A DNA stretch of 64,000 bases from contig JBKEDS010000011.1 in assembly GCA_047975545.1 (NCBI GenBank), forward strand, positions 35,370-99,369. Direction: 5' to 3'. Under the pieces are notes generated by a model, which saw nothing but the letters and a program-made list of their open reading frames with translations, had not been told where the DNA came from and searched no databases. The stretch is from JBKEDS01 sp047975545 (lineage in GTDB: Bacteria > Bacteroidota > Bacteroidia > Flavobacteriales > Flavobacteriaceae). The position numbers were made by a program, and so were the translations under genes. This document shows positions 26,789 to 35,962 of the stretch, one piece after another. Position 1 is the stretch's first letter. Each line of letters starts with the position of its first letter.

Positions 26789-28006
26789 ATGATACAGAAA
26801 CAAAATTTAATAAAGTCCGCTTGGGTATTACTATTGCCGCTTTTTGCAATTGTTTTCAGTTGCGAAGAAGAGCAAGGGCCCTCGCCATTGGAACATAACA
26901 CAACACCTCCGGGAATAGTCGAAAATGTTGTGGTTGAAAACTTACCTGGAAAGGTGAAAATTGAGTACACCTTACCCGATGACGAAGATTTGTTGTACAT
27001 CGTATCCCGTTACACCTTGGAAGATGGTACGGAAATGGAAGTAAAGGCTTCATACTACCAAAATTCCATGCTTTTGGAAGGGTTTACGGGGCAGTCCGAT
27101 GAAGAAGTTAAAATTTTCGCTGTAAATCGTAGTGAAACCGAGTCCGAACCCGTAACTGTTACGGTATCGCCGTTGGAAGCGCCAATATTCGCAATTTTCA
27201 GATCTTTGGAAACCAATGCCGATTTTGGTGGTGTTCGTATAAATGCCGATAATCCAACAGAAGAGGACATTGCCTTACTGGTTATGCAAAAAAATGTGGA
27301 AGGCGATTGGGAGCCACTTTCAACAAGTATCTATACCTCGGTAAGCGAAATAGCCCAAAGCATCCGCGGGTTCGATTCCGTGCCACAGGATTTTGCGTTC
27401 GCCATTCGCGACCGTTGGCTTAATGTTACCGATACCCTGTTTACCGAAATAACCCCGATATTCGAAATGTTAATGCCCAGGACCGATATGCGCCCCATAA
27501 CACTGGCTAACGACGCCGAACTTATTGCCTCGCATACCGAAGTTAGCGATTTGTTCAATGGCGGTACCCTGGAATGGTACGATAGCTATTTTACAAGTAG
27601 AACCATAGATGTTGGTCCCCACTTGGTAACCTTCGATATTGGTAGGGAAACCAAGTTAAGCCGTTTGCACATCTGGCAGTTTTCCGAACCTATTGGAGGG
27701 CAACGGTTGTACTATTACCTTGGTGCCATGCGTAAATTCAGGATTTATGGTGCAAACGAACTTAACGATGGCGATTTGTCGGGGTGGACGCTTCTTGGGG
27801 AATATGAAATAATAAAACCTTCCGGACTACCATATTCGCAGGAAGATAACAACGATTTAATAGCGGCACAAGATGGGGCAGATTTCGAGATAGCAATCGA
27901 TAAACCCGCCGTACGTTATCTTCGAATCGAATGCTTGGAAAATTGGGCAGGAGGCGAATATATGGCCATTGCAGAAGTTCAAGTATTTGGTAACCCCGAT
28001 TTTTAA
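26789..28006 (+). CDS. Surface lipoprotein with DUF4959/DUF5126/DUF5000-like domains
   Basis: Probable surface glycan-binding protein, 405 residues, lipobox Cys 25 followed by three Glu (CEEE), a strong surface-export signal in Bacteroidetes. Three beta-rich domains: an Ig-like N-terminal domain (about 38-125, TPPGIVENVVVENLPGKVKI), a middle domain (about 130-225, with VRINADNPTEEDIALLVMQK) and a C-terminal jelly-roll resembling discoidin/F5-8C carbohydrate-binding folds (about 245-405, with SRTIDVGPHLVTFDIGRETK and VRYLRIECLENWAGG). This architecture commonly directly follows SusC/D pairs. No catalytic motif. Domain names are from memory of the architecture; a role in substrate capture is inferred. 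Confidence 0.82.
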   Translation: MIQKQNLIKSAWVLLLPLFAIVFSCEEEQGPSPLEHNTTPPGIVENVVVENLPGKVKIEYTLPDDEDLLYIVSRYTLEDGTEMEVKASYYQNSMLLEGFTGQSDEEVKIFAVNRSETESEPVTVTVSPLEAPIFAIFRSLETNADFGGVRINADNPTEEDIALLVMQKNVEGDWEPLSTSIYTSVSEIAQSIRGFDSVPQDFAFAIRDRWLNVTDTLFTEITPIFEMLMPRTDMRPITLANDAELIASHTEVSDLFNGGTLEWYDSYFTSRTIDVGPHLVTFDIGRETKLSRLHIWQFSEPIGGQRLYYYLGAMRKFRIYGANELNDGDLSGWTLLGEYEIIKPSGLPYSQEDNNDLIAAQDGADFEIAIDKPAVRYLRIECLENWAGGEYMAIAEVQVFGNPDF

Positions 28007-28022
28007 CTTAAAAAACAAAAGC

Positions 28023-29210
28023 ATGAAAAATATAAAATATATAGCCGTAGTAATATGCGCCATATTTATTGGGGTTTACTCCTGTTCGGACGATACCGAA
28101 TATTTAAAGTACACTAAAGGCGGTGAGGTTTCATATACGGGGGCAATCGATTCCTTGGAAATTTTACCCGGGCAAAACAGGGTTTTGGTTAAAGGGTTGA
28201 TAATAGGCGATCCTAAGGTAACCGAAGTTAGGGTGTACTGGAATAGCCGAACCGATTCGGTTACGGTTCCCGTTAACAGAACCAGCGGTGTCGATGTTGT
28301 GGAAACAATAATTACTGGACTGGCCGAAAACGTGTATAATTTTGAAGTAAGGACTTTCGATGCCCAAGGTAACAGCTCAATTGCAATTTCCCGTTCGGCC
28401 GAGGTGTATGGCGATAGGTATATTGCTTCGCTATTTAACAGGCCTATAGAAAATAACGTTTTAATTGACAGTGAACTGGTAATAAATTTTGCCGAAATGG
28501 ATTTAAGTTCCGGTGTGTTGGGGTCGGAAGTGGAATATATGTCAACTGCAAACGAGTTAACAACTGTTTTTATTGATATTAGTGAAGAAAGCGTAACCAT
28601 TCCCGATTTTTTAAGTGGTTCTGCGTATCGGTACAGAACGGCGTTTATTCCGGATGAAAATTCCATCGATAATTTCTATACAGCCTACGAAGAAGTTGCA
28701 CCCATACCAACTCCTGTATTACAAAACGCGGCGGTTCCTTTTATAGCGGCAACAGTAAACGGAAGGTGGGGTACCTTAGCAGCGCCATGGGTTACTAACG
28801 ATGCAGCTAAAAACCATGATGGTCTTGGTGGTTGGGACGAATGGAACGGCAATATTTTTAATTTGGAATCGGGGTGGGGCTCACCTTGGATTACCAATGG
28901 TAAAATGTACCAAATGGTTAGTGCCGAAGCAGCAACCTACCAATTAAAGGTACAAGTACTTAGTACAAACCACGATAGCAATCCCGATGGGTCCTATTTT
29001 GTGATAACAAAAGGCGAAGGTATACCTGATTTGGAAGAGGTAACAACGGCAACCGAAGTTATAGGCTACAGAAAAGTAGGGGCGGCAGGTACTTACATGG
29101 TACAATTTACCGTAGATGAACCGGGCGATATTTCGGTAGGGCAAGTATCTACCCAAAATGGGGATTTTTACTGTAATATAACCTCTTGGGAAATTATAGT
29201 GGAAAATTAA
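28023..29210 (+). CDS. DUF4998-type lipoprotein, probable surface glycan-binding protein
   Basis: Lipoprotein of 395 residues. An in-frame extension to 27969 overlaps the previous gene; the ATG at 28023, 16 bases after it, gives a good lipoprotein signal (IKYIAVVICAIFIGVYSC, Cys 21) followed by SDD. The N-terminal part has two fibronectin/Ig-like segments (GEVSYTGAIDSLEILPGQNR ... VKGLIIGDPKVTEVRVYWNS) as in DUF4998 proteins. The C-terminal part (about 255-395) is a separate beta-sandwich with many aromatic residues (GLGGWDEWNGNIFNLESGWG, SPWITNGKMYQ), suitable for stacking against sugars. It continues the operon after SusC/D 2 and the preceding lipoprotein. Confidence 0.78.
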   Translation: MKNIKYIAVVICAIFIGVYSCSDDTEYLKYTKGGEVSYTGAIDSLEILPGQNRVLVKGLIIGDPKVTEVRVYWNSRTDSVTVPVNRTSGVDVVETIITGLAENVYNFEVRTFDAQGNSSIAISRSAEVYGDRYIASLFNRPIENNVLIDSELVINFAEMDLSSGVLGSEVEYMSTANELTTVFIDISEESVTIPDFLSGSAYRYRTAFIPDENSIDNFYTAYEEVAPIPTPVLQNAAVPFIAATVNGRWGTLAAPWVTNDAAKNHDGLGGWDEWNGNIFNLESGWGSPWITNGKMYQMVSAEAATYQLKVQVLSTNHDSNPDGSYFVITKGEGIPDLEEVTTATEVIGYRKVGAAGTYMVQFTVDEPGDISVGQVSTQNGDFYCNITSWEIIVEN

Positions 29211-29223
29211 TTAATAATTTTAA

Positions 29224-29362
29224 GGGGCTGCCTAAAAAAAAGCTGTCATTCTGGACATTTGATATTAAAGGGAGCAAACATTGTTTGCGGTAAAAAAGAA
29301 AAACGTTAAAGCATATCAAGCATTATTTTTCGGAATAACAAAAACACCTTTCAGATAGCCTC
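29224..29362. repeat. Palindromic intergenic element
   Basis: Degenerate outer arms (GGGGCTGCCTAAAA near 29224 and CTTTCAGATAGCCTC at 29348-29362) and imperfect inner arms (GTCATTCTG, CGGAATAAC) surround a perfect hairpin GCAAAC-ATT-GTTTGC (29274-29288). It fills the 172-base gap before the GH16 gene. The nested layout resembles the element at 2749-2855. Confidence 0.45.
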
Positions 29363-29382
29363 TTTTCTTTTTATTACAAAAA

Positions 29383-30201
29383 ATGAAGCGTTTTAACATA
29401 TCCATTTTGTTGATAAGCACGGGGCTTACGTTCCTATTGCCCAAAATGGGTACGGCCCAAAAAACAAACACTTCGATTGTTTATTTAGACTCTACGAGTT
29501 TTAACAACCAGAAAACTTTCGAAACCAATTGGAACATGTTTTACCCGTGGGGTACCGACCATAACGGAACTGCAAAAATGTATCCTGAAAACGTAAAGGT
29601 AAAAAACGGTGTTTTAAAAATCACGGCTAAGTGGCTCAAGGGAAAAGATGAAGGCAAGAGTAAGTCCGACCCGCATTTGCCCATAGCATTTAGTTCTGGT
29701 GCCATTCATTTAAAAAAACAAATAAAAGTAACCGAAGCATTACCGTATTGGGAAATAAGTGGCGATTTTAAAGCGCCAACAGCTTATGCCTCTTGGCCTG
29801 CCTTTTGGATAACCGGAACCGAATCCTGGCCGCCCGAAATTGATATGTTGGAATTTAAGGGCAACGACACCTGTTGGCAAAATACCGTAACAGGCAAGGA
29901 CTGGAAAAACACAATATGGACCACCGAAAAAACAGTAGTTAACGACGCCGCAACCGTATGGCACAACTACAAAGTAACGCTGCATTGTATAGACGAAAAA
30001 AATACCCAAATAAAAATGTATATAGATAACGAATTAAAATCCAGTGAGATGAAAGATTTTACCAACAAACTATTTTGGCTTATAATAAATATGCAAATGG
30101 AAGGCGCCAGCGGGACGAGTGGTGAAAATTCTATGGTTCGTAAAAAAGCATCCAAGTTTTTTGCAAAAAACGTTTACGTAGCAGCAATACCAAAACAATA
30201 A
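29383..30201 (+). CDS. Secreted glycoside hydrolase family 16
   Basis: Endo-acting beta-glycanase of the GH16 jelly-roll family, 272 residues, with a signal peptide (MKRFNISILLISTGLTFLLP, then KMGTAQ) and no lipobox. The catalytic ExDxxE motif is complete: E152 (nucleophile), D154 and E157 (acid/base) in WPPEIDMLEFKG. The upstream ASWPAFWITG strand and the following WHNYKVTLH strand are typical. GH16 members cleave beta-1,3 and beta-1,4 glucans or galactans (laminarin, agar, porphyran, carrageenan, arabinogalactan backbone); subfamily cannot be set here. It starts the enzyme part of the operon and is followed after one base by a GH2 gene. Confidence 0.92.
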   Translation: MKRFNISILLISTGLTFLLPKMGTAQKTNTSIVYLDSTSFNNQKTFETNWNMFYPWGTDHNGTAKMYPENVKVKNGVLKITAKWLKGKDEGKSKSDPHLPIAFSSGAIHLKKQIKVTEALPYWEISGDFKAPTAYASWPAFWITGTESWPPEIDMLEFKGNDTCWQNTVTGKDWKNTIWTTEKTVVNDAATVWHNYKVTLHCIDEKNTQIKMYIDNELKSSEMKDFTNKLFWLIINMQMEGASGTSGENSMVRKKASKFFAKNVYVAAIPKQ

Positions 30202-30202
30202 A

Positions 30203-32662
30203 ATGAAGTATTTAAAATTTAACCAAGGATTATTCCTCCTTTTTGCGATTTGTTCCTTAAACAGTTTCGCCCAATTATCCTTTGGTACTCCAGAAACCAT
30301 AAATAATAACTGGAAGTTTAACCTTCAGGATAACCAAGATTTTAGGGATGAAACCTATAACGATATCCAATGGCAAACCGTTAACCTACCGCACGATTGG
30401 AGTATAAAAGGGCAATTAAACCAAAATTTGGCCAGCGCAACAGGCTATCTTCCCGGAGGGATAGCATGGTACAGAAAAAGTTTGGATATTCCTTCCGAAA
30501 AAAAAGGCAAAAAAATAGTTCTGTATTTCGAAGGCATCTATAACCGAAGCGAAGTATTTATTAACGGCCAATCGTTGGGCAAACGCCCCAACGGCTATAT
30601 ATCGTTTGCTTACGATGCCACACCATTTATAAAATATGGTGAAAGCAATACCATTGCCGTTCGTGTAGATCATAGCCAAAGTGCCGATTCCCGTTGGTAC
30701 ACCGGGTCGGGCATTTACCGAAATGTTTGGTTGGTATATGCTAACCCAATACACATAGCGCAATGGGGCGTTTATGCCTATCCCGAAATTAATGGCAGTT
30801 CGGCGGTTTTAAATGTTGAAGTTGAAGTGCAAAACGAATCTACAAACAACGTCAATTTGGTTATTGAAAATAAACTGCTTTCCGACGACGGAACCGAAGT
30901 TGCAAAAAGTATAGATAAACTGGTGTTGGCAGAACACGAATCGGACAAAATCACAACCAAATTAAATGTAGAAAACCCCGAATTATGGAATCTTGAAAAT
31001 CCCAATCTGTACCAACTAAAAACCACGATTTTAAATAACGGAAAATTAATAGACCAAACGACCACGTCAACAGGATTTCGAAAATTTACTTTCGATGCCA
31101 ACAAAGGCTTTGCCCTTAATGGCAATTGGATGAAACTAAAAGGCGTTTGCCTGCACCATGATGCGGGCGTTTTGGGGGCAGCCGTGCCAACCGAGGTTTG
31201 GCGAACACGATTTAAAACCCTAAAAGAAATTGGCGTTAATGCCATACGCACGAGCCATAATCCACAAGCCCCCGATTTTTATAAGCTTTGCGACGAGTTG
31301 GGTATTTTGGTTTTAAACGAGGTTTACGACGAATGGGAATTCCCTAAACGCAAATGGTTGAAAGGTTGGAATGTTGGTACGCCCGGATTTCAGGGCAGCT
31401 ACGATATTTTTGCCGATTGGTCCGAAAAAGACTTGGAAGATGTGGTAAGGCGCGATAGAAACCACGTTTCGGTGTTTGCATGGAGCATTGGTAACGAAGT
31501 CGATTATCCCAACGACCCCTATTCGCACCCTGTTTTGGATGGCGGTGGCGATACCGGATTTTCACAAGCCATTTACGGTGGTTATAAAAAAGAAGCACCC
31601 GATGCCATGCGTTTGGGGGCTATTGCAAAACAACTGGTAGCAGCAGTTAAACGTTACGACAAATCCAGACCCATTACGGCAGGATTGGCTGGTGTGGCCA
31701 TGTCCAACGAAACCGAATATCCCGAAGCCTTGGATATTACAGGTTATAATTATACCGAAAGCAAATACCAATCTGACCACGAAAAATACCCCAATCGGGT
31801 TATTTACGGTAGCGAAAACAGACACGATATCGAAGCGTGGTACGCCGTAAAAAACAACGAATATATTTTTGGGCAATTTTTATGGACGGGTATCGATTAT
31901 TTGGGCGAGTCGGGCAAATGGCCGTCCCGTGGGTTTTATTCGGGCTTGGTCGATTTTAAGGGCGATATAAAACCGCGGGGCTATTTTAGGCAATCGCTTT
32001 GGGCCGATAAACCCATGATTTACACAGGAACTTATCCCATACGGAATAGTAATAGCGATAGGTTGTCCATAGATGCCTGGCCAATTTGGGATTATAACGA
32101 AACCCAAACCATTCGTGTGGTGTGTTATACAAATGCGGCTCAAGCAAGTTTAAAATTGAATGGCATAACAGTTGGCAAGATGAAGGCATATAATCCGGAA
32201 ACGGGAATTATTTTTTGGGATATTCCTTATAAAGCCGGAATACTTGAAACTATTGGCTACGATAGCAATAATAATGAAATAAGCCGAAATACATTGGTAA
32301 CATCGAAAGCGCCTTATGCTTTAAACGCTGTAATAAAAGGGGGTATAACACCCAATCATGATGTTGCCCAAATTATAATACAAGTAGTCGATAAAGAAGA
32401 TAAATTGGTAAATACCTCCGACATTGAAATAACGTGTACAATCGAAGGCAATGCCGAGCTATTAGGACTCGAAGCCGCCAATAATACCGATATGGGCAAC
32501 TATACCGATAATAAGCAACATGTTTTTCAGGGTAAGCTTTTGGCTTACATCAAAACAAACGATAGAAAGCCTGCTACAATAATATTTAGTAGCCCTACGC
32601 TTCAATCGGCAAAGGTTTTGCTTGACAAAACAGAAAAACTAACAGAAAAACAAATTAGATAA
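30203..32662 (+). CDS. GH2 exo-beta-glycosidase with DUF4982-type domain
   Basis: Exo-acting GH2 enzyme (beta-galactosidase or beta-glucuronidase type), 819 residues, signal peptide MKYLKFNQGLFLLFAICSLN to SFAQ. Order: sugar-binding jelly roll (about 25-195, with LPHDWSIKG and SRWYTGSGIYRNVWL), Ig-like domain (200-300), TIM barrel (305-600), DUF4982-like Ig domain (about 625-700, VVCYTNAAQASLKLNG) and a C-terminal Ig-like domain (710-815). Acid/base is E432 (WSIGNEVDYPN) and nucleophile E538 (VIYGSENRHD). It starts one base after the GH16 stop, so the two are translationally linked. It is the full-length paralogue of the frameshifted GH2 at 57268, which is useful as a reference. Beta-galactosidase is most likely. 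Confidence 0.92.
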   Translation: MKYLKFNQGLFLLFAICSLNSFAQLSFGTPETINNNWKFNLQDNQDFRDETYNDIQWQTVNLPHDWSIKGQLNQNLASATGYLPGGIAWYRKSLDIPSEKKGKKIVLYFEGIYNRSEVFINGQSLGKRPNGYISFAYDATPFIKYGESNTIAVRVDHSQSADSRWYTGSGIYRNVWLVYANPIHIAQWGVYAYPEINGSSAVLNVEVEVQNESTNNVNLVIENKLLSDDGTEVAKSIDKLVLAEHESDKITTKLNVENPELWNLENPNLYQLKTTILNNGKLIDQTTTSTGFRKFTFDANKGFALNGNWMKLKGVCLHHDAGVLGAAVPTEVWRTRFKTLKEIGVNAIRTSHNPQAPDFYKLCDELGILVLNEVYDEWEFPKRKWLKGWNVGTPGFQGSYDIFADWSEKDLEDVVRRDRNHVSVFAWSIGNEVDYPNDPYSHPVLDGGGDTGFSQAIYGGYKKEAPDAMRLGAIAKQLVAAVKRYDKSRPITAGLAGVAMSNETEYPEALDITGYNYTESKYQSDHEKYPNRVIYGSENRHDIEAWYAVKNNEYIFGQFLWTGIDYLGESGKWPSRGFYSGLVDFKGDIKPRGYFRQSLWADKPMIYTGTYPIRNSNSDRLSIDAWPIWDYNETQTIRVVCYTNAAQASLKLNGITVGKMKAYNPETGIIFWDIPYKAGILETIGYDSNNNEISRNTLVTSKAPYALNAVIKGGITPNHDVAQIIIQVVDKEDKLVNTSDIEITCTIEGNAELLGLEAANNTDMGNYTDNKQHVFQGKLLAYIKTNDRKPATIIFSSPTLQSAKVLLDKTEKLTEKQIR

Positions 32663-32669
32663 ATCCTTC

Positions 32670-32694
32670 CTGCAAGGTTTACAAAACCTTGTAG
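32670..32694. repeat. Palindrome CTGCAAGGTTT-ACA-AAACCTTGTAG
   Basis: 11-bp stem with one G-U pair in the 57-base gap between the GH2 and double-GH43 genes. It resembles CAAGGTTT-type palindromes that recur between genes in Flavobacteriaceae; it could also act as an RNA-processing hairpin within the operon. Confidence 0.5.
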
Positions 32695-32719
32695 GTATTA
32701 AAAAGCCAAAAGCAACGCG

Positions 32720-34870
32720 ATGAAGCAAACACCAATCCCATTTATTAATTACACCATTATTTGTTTTTTAACATTAAGCCTTTTTGCGTGCAATACAGAG
32801 TTAAAATACGATAGTTATTTGTTTACATATTTTACGGGCAATGGTCCCGGCGAAGAATCCATACACTATGCCCTAAGCAGCGATGGCTTTAATTATTATG
32901 CGCTTAATGGCAACAAGCCTATAATAGATTCAAAACATATAAGCTCGTCTGGCGGTGTTCGCGACCCCCATATTTTGCGCAGCAAGGACGGTAAAACTTT
33001 TTACATGGTAGTAACCGATTTGTACGTACCCGAGCAAGGGTGGAACAATTACGCCATGGTATTAATGAAATCCACCGATTTAATTAACTGGACGCACACC
33101 ATTATAAATATTCCTGAAACCTATCCCGAGGAATTTGGCGATGTTAAGCGTGTTTGGGCGCCACAAACCTTTTACGACGATAAAACCGACCAGTACATGG
33201 TGTATTGGTCCATGTTGGGCAGCAATGGCCCCGATATTATTTACTACGCCTATGCCAATAACGATTTTACGGGCTTGGCTACAGCACCAAAACAATTGTT
33301 TTACAGTCCGACCAATAGCGCTTGTATCGATGGCGATATTGTTTATAAAGACGGTACTTACCACTTGTTTTTTAAAAATGAAAGTGATGGCGGCGGAATA
33401 CGAAAAGCCGTTTCCAAAAATCTAACCGAAGGTTACGTACAACAAGAAGGTTTTTACGACCAAACCGATGCGGCTGTTGAAGGCTCGGGGATTTTCAAAT
33501 TAATAAATTCCAATGAATATATATTAATGTACGATATGTACATGTCGGGGAAATATCAATTTACCAAAACTTCGGATTTAGAAAATTTCGCTGTTGTAGA
33601 CGATGCTATTTCCATGAATTTCCACCCCAGGCACGGCACGGTCATTCAAATTACCGAAGCGGAAAAAGATGCGTTGTTAAAAAAATGGGGTACTTTAAAC
33701 CAAAGTGTTTTTGTCGAGTTTGGTTCGGAAGCCATTAAAACAAATAATATTATTGTAAATGATGAAGAAGGAACCATTGACATACCCGTAAAACCCAATA
33801 CCGATATTTCAAATTTAAATTTACAAGTTAAAACCGTACCATGGGTTAATTTAAAAACAAAGGGAAATCAAGACTTTTCAAAAGGGCCGGTTAATTATAC
33901 CATTGAGTCTTTAGGGCAGCAAAAAACATATCAAATTTCGGTTCGCAACACCCATAATCCCGTATTAAATGGTTATTATGCCGACCCCGAAATTATCTAT
34001 TCACATAAAAACAACAAGTATTACCTTTATCCAACAAGCGATGGCTTTCATGGTTGGTCGGGTACGTATTTCGAAACCTTTTCATCTACCGATTTGGTAA
34101 ATTGGAACAACGAGGGCATTATTCTCGATTTAAAAAAAGATGTTTCTTGGGCCGATAGAAACGCCTGGGCGCCCTGTGCCATCGAGAAAAAAATCAATAG
34201 CGAGTACAAATACTTCTATTATTTCACCGCGGCGCAAAAAATAGGCGTTGCGGTTTCCGATAATCCCGAAGGTCCTTTTGTCGATTCCGGACAGCCCATT
34301 GTTGGCGAAAAACCAAAAGGTATTAACCGTGGGCAGGAAATAGACCCCGATATTTTTACCGACCCCATAACGGGCAAAAGCTATTTGTACTGGGGCAATG
34401 GCTACATGGCCGTTGTGGAGCTTAACGACGATATGGTTTCGGTTAAGCCCAATAGTTTTAAACAATTAAATCCGGGAAGTACATTTCGTGAGGGTACCGA
34501 AGTATTTTACCGAAACGGCACCTACTATTTTTTATGGAGCGAGGACGATACCCGAAGCCTCAATTACCGGGTGCGTTATGCTACGTCCAATTCGCCTCTT
34601 GGCCCCCTAAACATACCCGAAAACAATTTAATTTTAGAAAAACGCCCCGAAAAGGGTATTTACGGTACGGGGCACAATAGTGTAATTCAAGTACCCGATA
34701 AGGACGAATGGTACGTGGTGTATCATCGTTTTACCCGTCCCAAAGGTGTTGAAATGGGGCGCGATGCTGGTTTCCATAGGGAAGTTTGCATCGATAAAAT
34801 GGAGTTTAATAGCGATGGCAGCATAAAGCCAATCGAACCAACGGTAGAAGGCATAACCCCTTTAAACTAA
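32720..34870 (+). CDS. Double GH43 lipoprotein (two different GH43 domains)
   Basis: Two five-bladed beta-propeller GH43 domains in one lipoprotein of 716 residues (lipobox Cys 24, LTLSLFACN). Domain 1 (about 30-330): base D82 (GGVRDPHIL), an Asp in CIDGDIVYKDGTYHLF and acid E254 (AVEGSGIFK). A linker domain (about 332-410) follows. Domain 2 (about 415-716): base D422 (YYADPEII), WAPCAIEKK, EIDPDIF, and acid E591 (REGTEVFYR). Domain 1 resembles the proteins at 34876 and 37932; domain 2 resembles the protein at 39027 (both have YWGNG near DDMVS or EDMVS and end VCIDKMEF). GH43 enzymes mostly release alpha-L-arabinofuranose, beta-xylose or beta-1,3-galactose. Next gene 5 bases away. Confidence 0.9.
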   Translation: MKQTPIPFINYTIICFLTLSLFACNTELKYDSYLFTYFTGNGPGEESIHYALSSDGFNYYALNGNKPIIDSKHISSSGGVRDPHILRSKDGKTFYMVVTDLYVPEQGWNNYAMVLMKSTDLINWTHTIINIPETYPEEFGDVKRVWAPQTFYDDKTDQYMVYWSMLGSNGPDIIYYAYANNDFTGLATAPKQLFYSPTNSACIDGDIVYKDGTYHLFFKNESDGGGIRKAVSKNLTEGYVQQEGFYDQTDAAVEGSGIFKLINSNEYILMYDMYMSGKYQFTKTSDLENFAVVDDAISMNFHPRHGTVIQITEAEKDALLKKWGTLNQSVFVEFGSEAIKTNNIIVNDEEGTIDIPVKPNTDISNLNLQVKTVPWVNLKTKGNQDFSKGPVNYTIESLGQQKTYQISVRNTHNPVLNGYYADPEIIYSHKNNKYYLYPTSDGFHGWSGTYFETFSSTDLVNWNNEGIILDLKKDVSWADRNAWAPCAIEKKINSEYKYFYYFTAAQKIGVAVSDNPEGPFVDSGQPIVGEKPKGINRGQEIDPDIFTDPITGKSYLYWGNGYMAVVELNDDMVSVKPNSFKQLNPGSTFREGTEVFYRNGTYYFLWSEDDTRSLNYRVRYATSNSPLGPLNIPENNLILEKRPEKGIYGTGHNSVIQVPDKDEWYVVYHRFTRPKGVEMGRDAGFHREVCIDKMEFNSDGSIKPIEPTVEGITPLN

Positions 34871-34875
34871 AAAAA

Positions 34876-35940
34876 ATGAAAATAAGTAGGTACATACTAA
34901 GTATAACGTTAACTGTAATATTAAGCACTGTTTTTGGATGTAAATCGAAAAATGTAGATACAGCAAAAGGGGATTTAAGTACCTACTTAATGGTTTATTT
35001 TAAGGACGACGACCATAGTTTGCACATGGCATTAAGTCCCGATGGTTACAGTTTTACCGATATAAACCAAGGAAGGGCTATTGTGGCGGGCGATACCATT
35101 GCCAGTCAAAAAGGCATTCGCGACCCGCATATTTCCCGTGGACCCGATGGGGCATTTTACATTGTTATGACCGACCTTCATATTTTTGGGAAAGAAAAAG
35201 GCTATCGCACGACCCAATGGGAACGCCCAATCGAAAAGTACGATTGGGGCAACAACCGTGGCTTTGTACTTATGAAATCCTACGATTTAATACACTGGAC
35301 ACATAGTAATTTTTTGTTCAACGAAGCTTTCGAAGGGTTCGAGAACATAGGTTGTGCTTGGGCGCCGCAAGCCATTTACGACCCCAAGGAAGAAAAAATG
35401 ATGGTGTATTTTACCATGCGCATGGAACATGGCCTAACAAAACTGTACTATGCCTATGCCAACGAGGCCTTTACAAAATTAATAACAAAGCCCGAACCCT
35501 TGTTTGAATATCCAAATAAAAGCATCCAAATTCTGGATGCCGATATTACCCAAATGCCCGATGGCCGTTACTGTATGGTGTACGTGGCGCAAGAAAATCC
35601 CATTGGTATAAAAATGGCTTTTTCCGATAAAATAAATGAAGGCTACAAATATAATTCCGAATGGGTAGACAAAGAACCCGGTTCTTGCGAAGCCCCCAAC
35701 ATTTGGAAACGATTAAACAGCAATAAATGGGTGCTTATGTACGATATTTACAGTATCAACCCGCACAATTTTGGTTTTGTTGAAACGTCCGATTTTAAAA
35801 CCTTCACAAGTATTGGGCATTTTAACCAAGGCGAAATGAAAACCACAAATTTTACTTCGCCAAAGCACGGGGCTATTATTCCCTTAACAAAAAAAGAAAC
35901 AAAACGATTGGTGGAATACTGGGAGGCATCCATTCAATAA
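34876..35940 (+). CDS. GH43-like lipoprotein
   Basis: Single-domain GH43 protein, 354 residues, lipobox Cys 22 (ILSTVFGCKS). Base D83 is in KGIRDPHIS; the second acidic block is ILDADITQMPDGRYCMVYV; the acid E272 lies in GSCEAPNIWK, where its paralogues have VEGS. It belongs to the same subgroup as domain 1 of the preceding protein (DGYSFTDINQG, YDLIHWTHS, WAPQAIYDPKEEKMMVYFTM). The changed acid motif suggests different substrate preference. It starts 5 bases after the previous stop and is followed by GH97 after 22 bases. Confidence 0.87.
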   Translation: MKISRYILSITLTVILSTVFGCKSKNVDTAKGDLSTYLMVYFKDDDHSLHMALSPDGYSFTDINQGRAIVAGDTIASQKGIRDPHISRGPDGAFYIVMTDLHIFGKEKGYRTTQWERPIEKYDWGNNRGFVLMKSYDLIHWTHSNFLFNEAFEGFENIGCAWAPQAIYDPKEEKMMVYFTMRMEHGLTKLYYAYANEAFTKLITKPEPLFEYPNKSIQILDADITQMPDGRYCMVYVAQENPIGIKMAFSDKINEGYKYNSEWVDKEPGSCEAPNIWKRLNSNKWVLMYDIYSINPHNFGFVETSDFKTFTSIGHFNQGEMKTTNFTSPKHGAIIPLTKKETKRLVEYWEASIQ

Positions 35941-35962
35941 AAAATGAATAAAAGATAAAACA

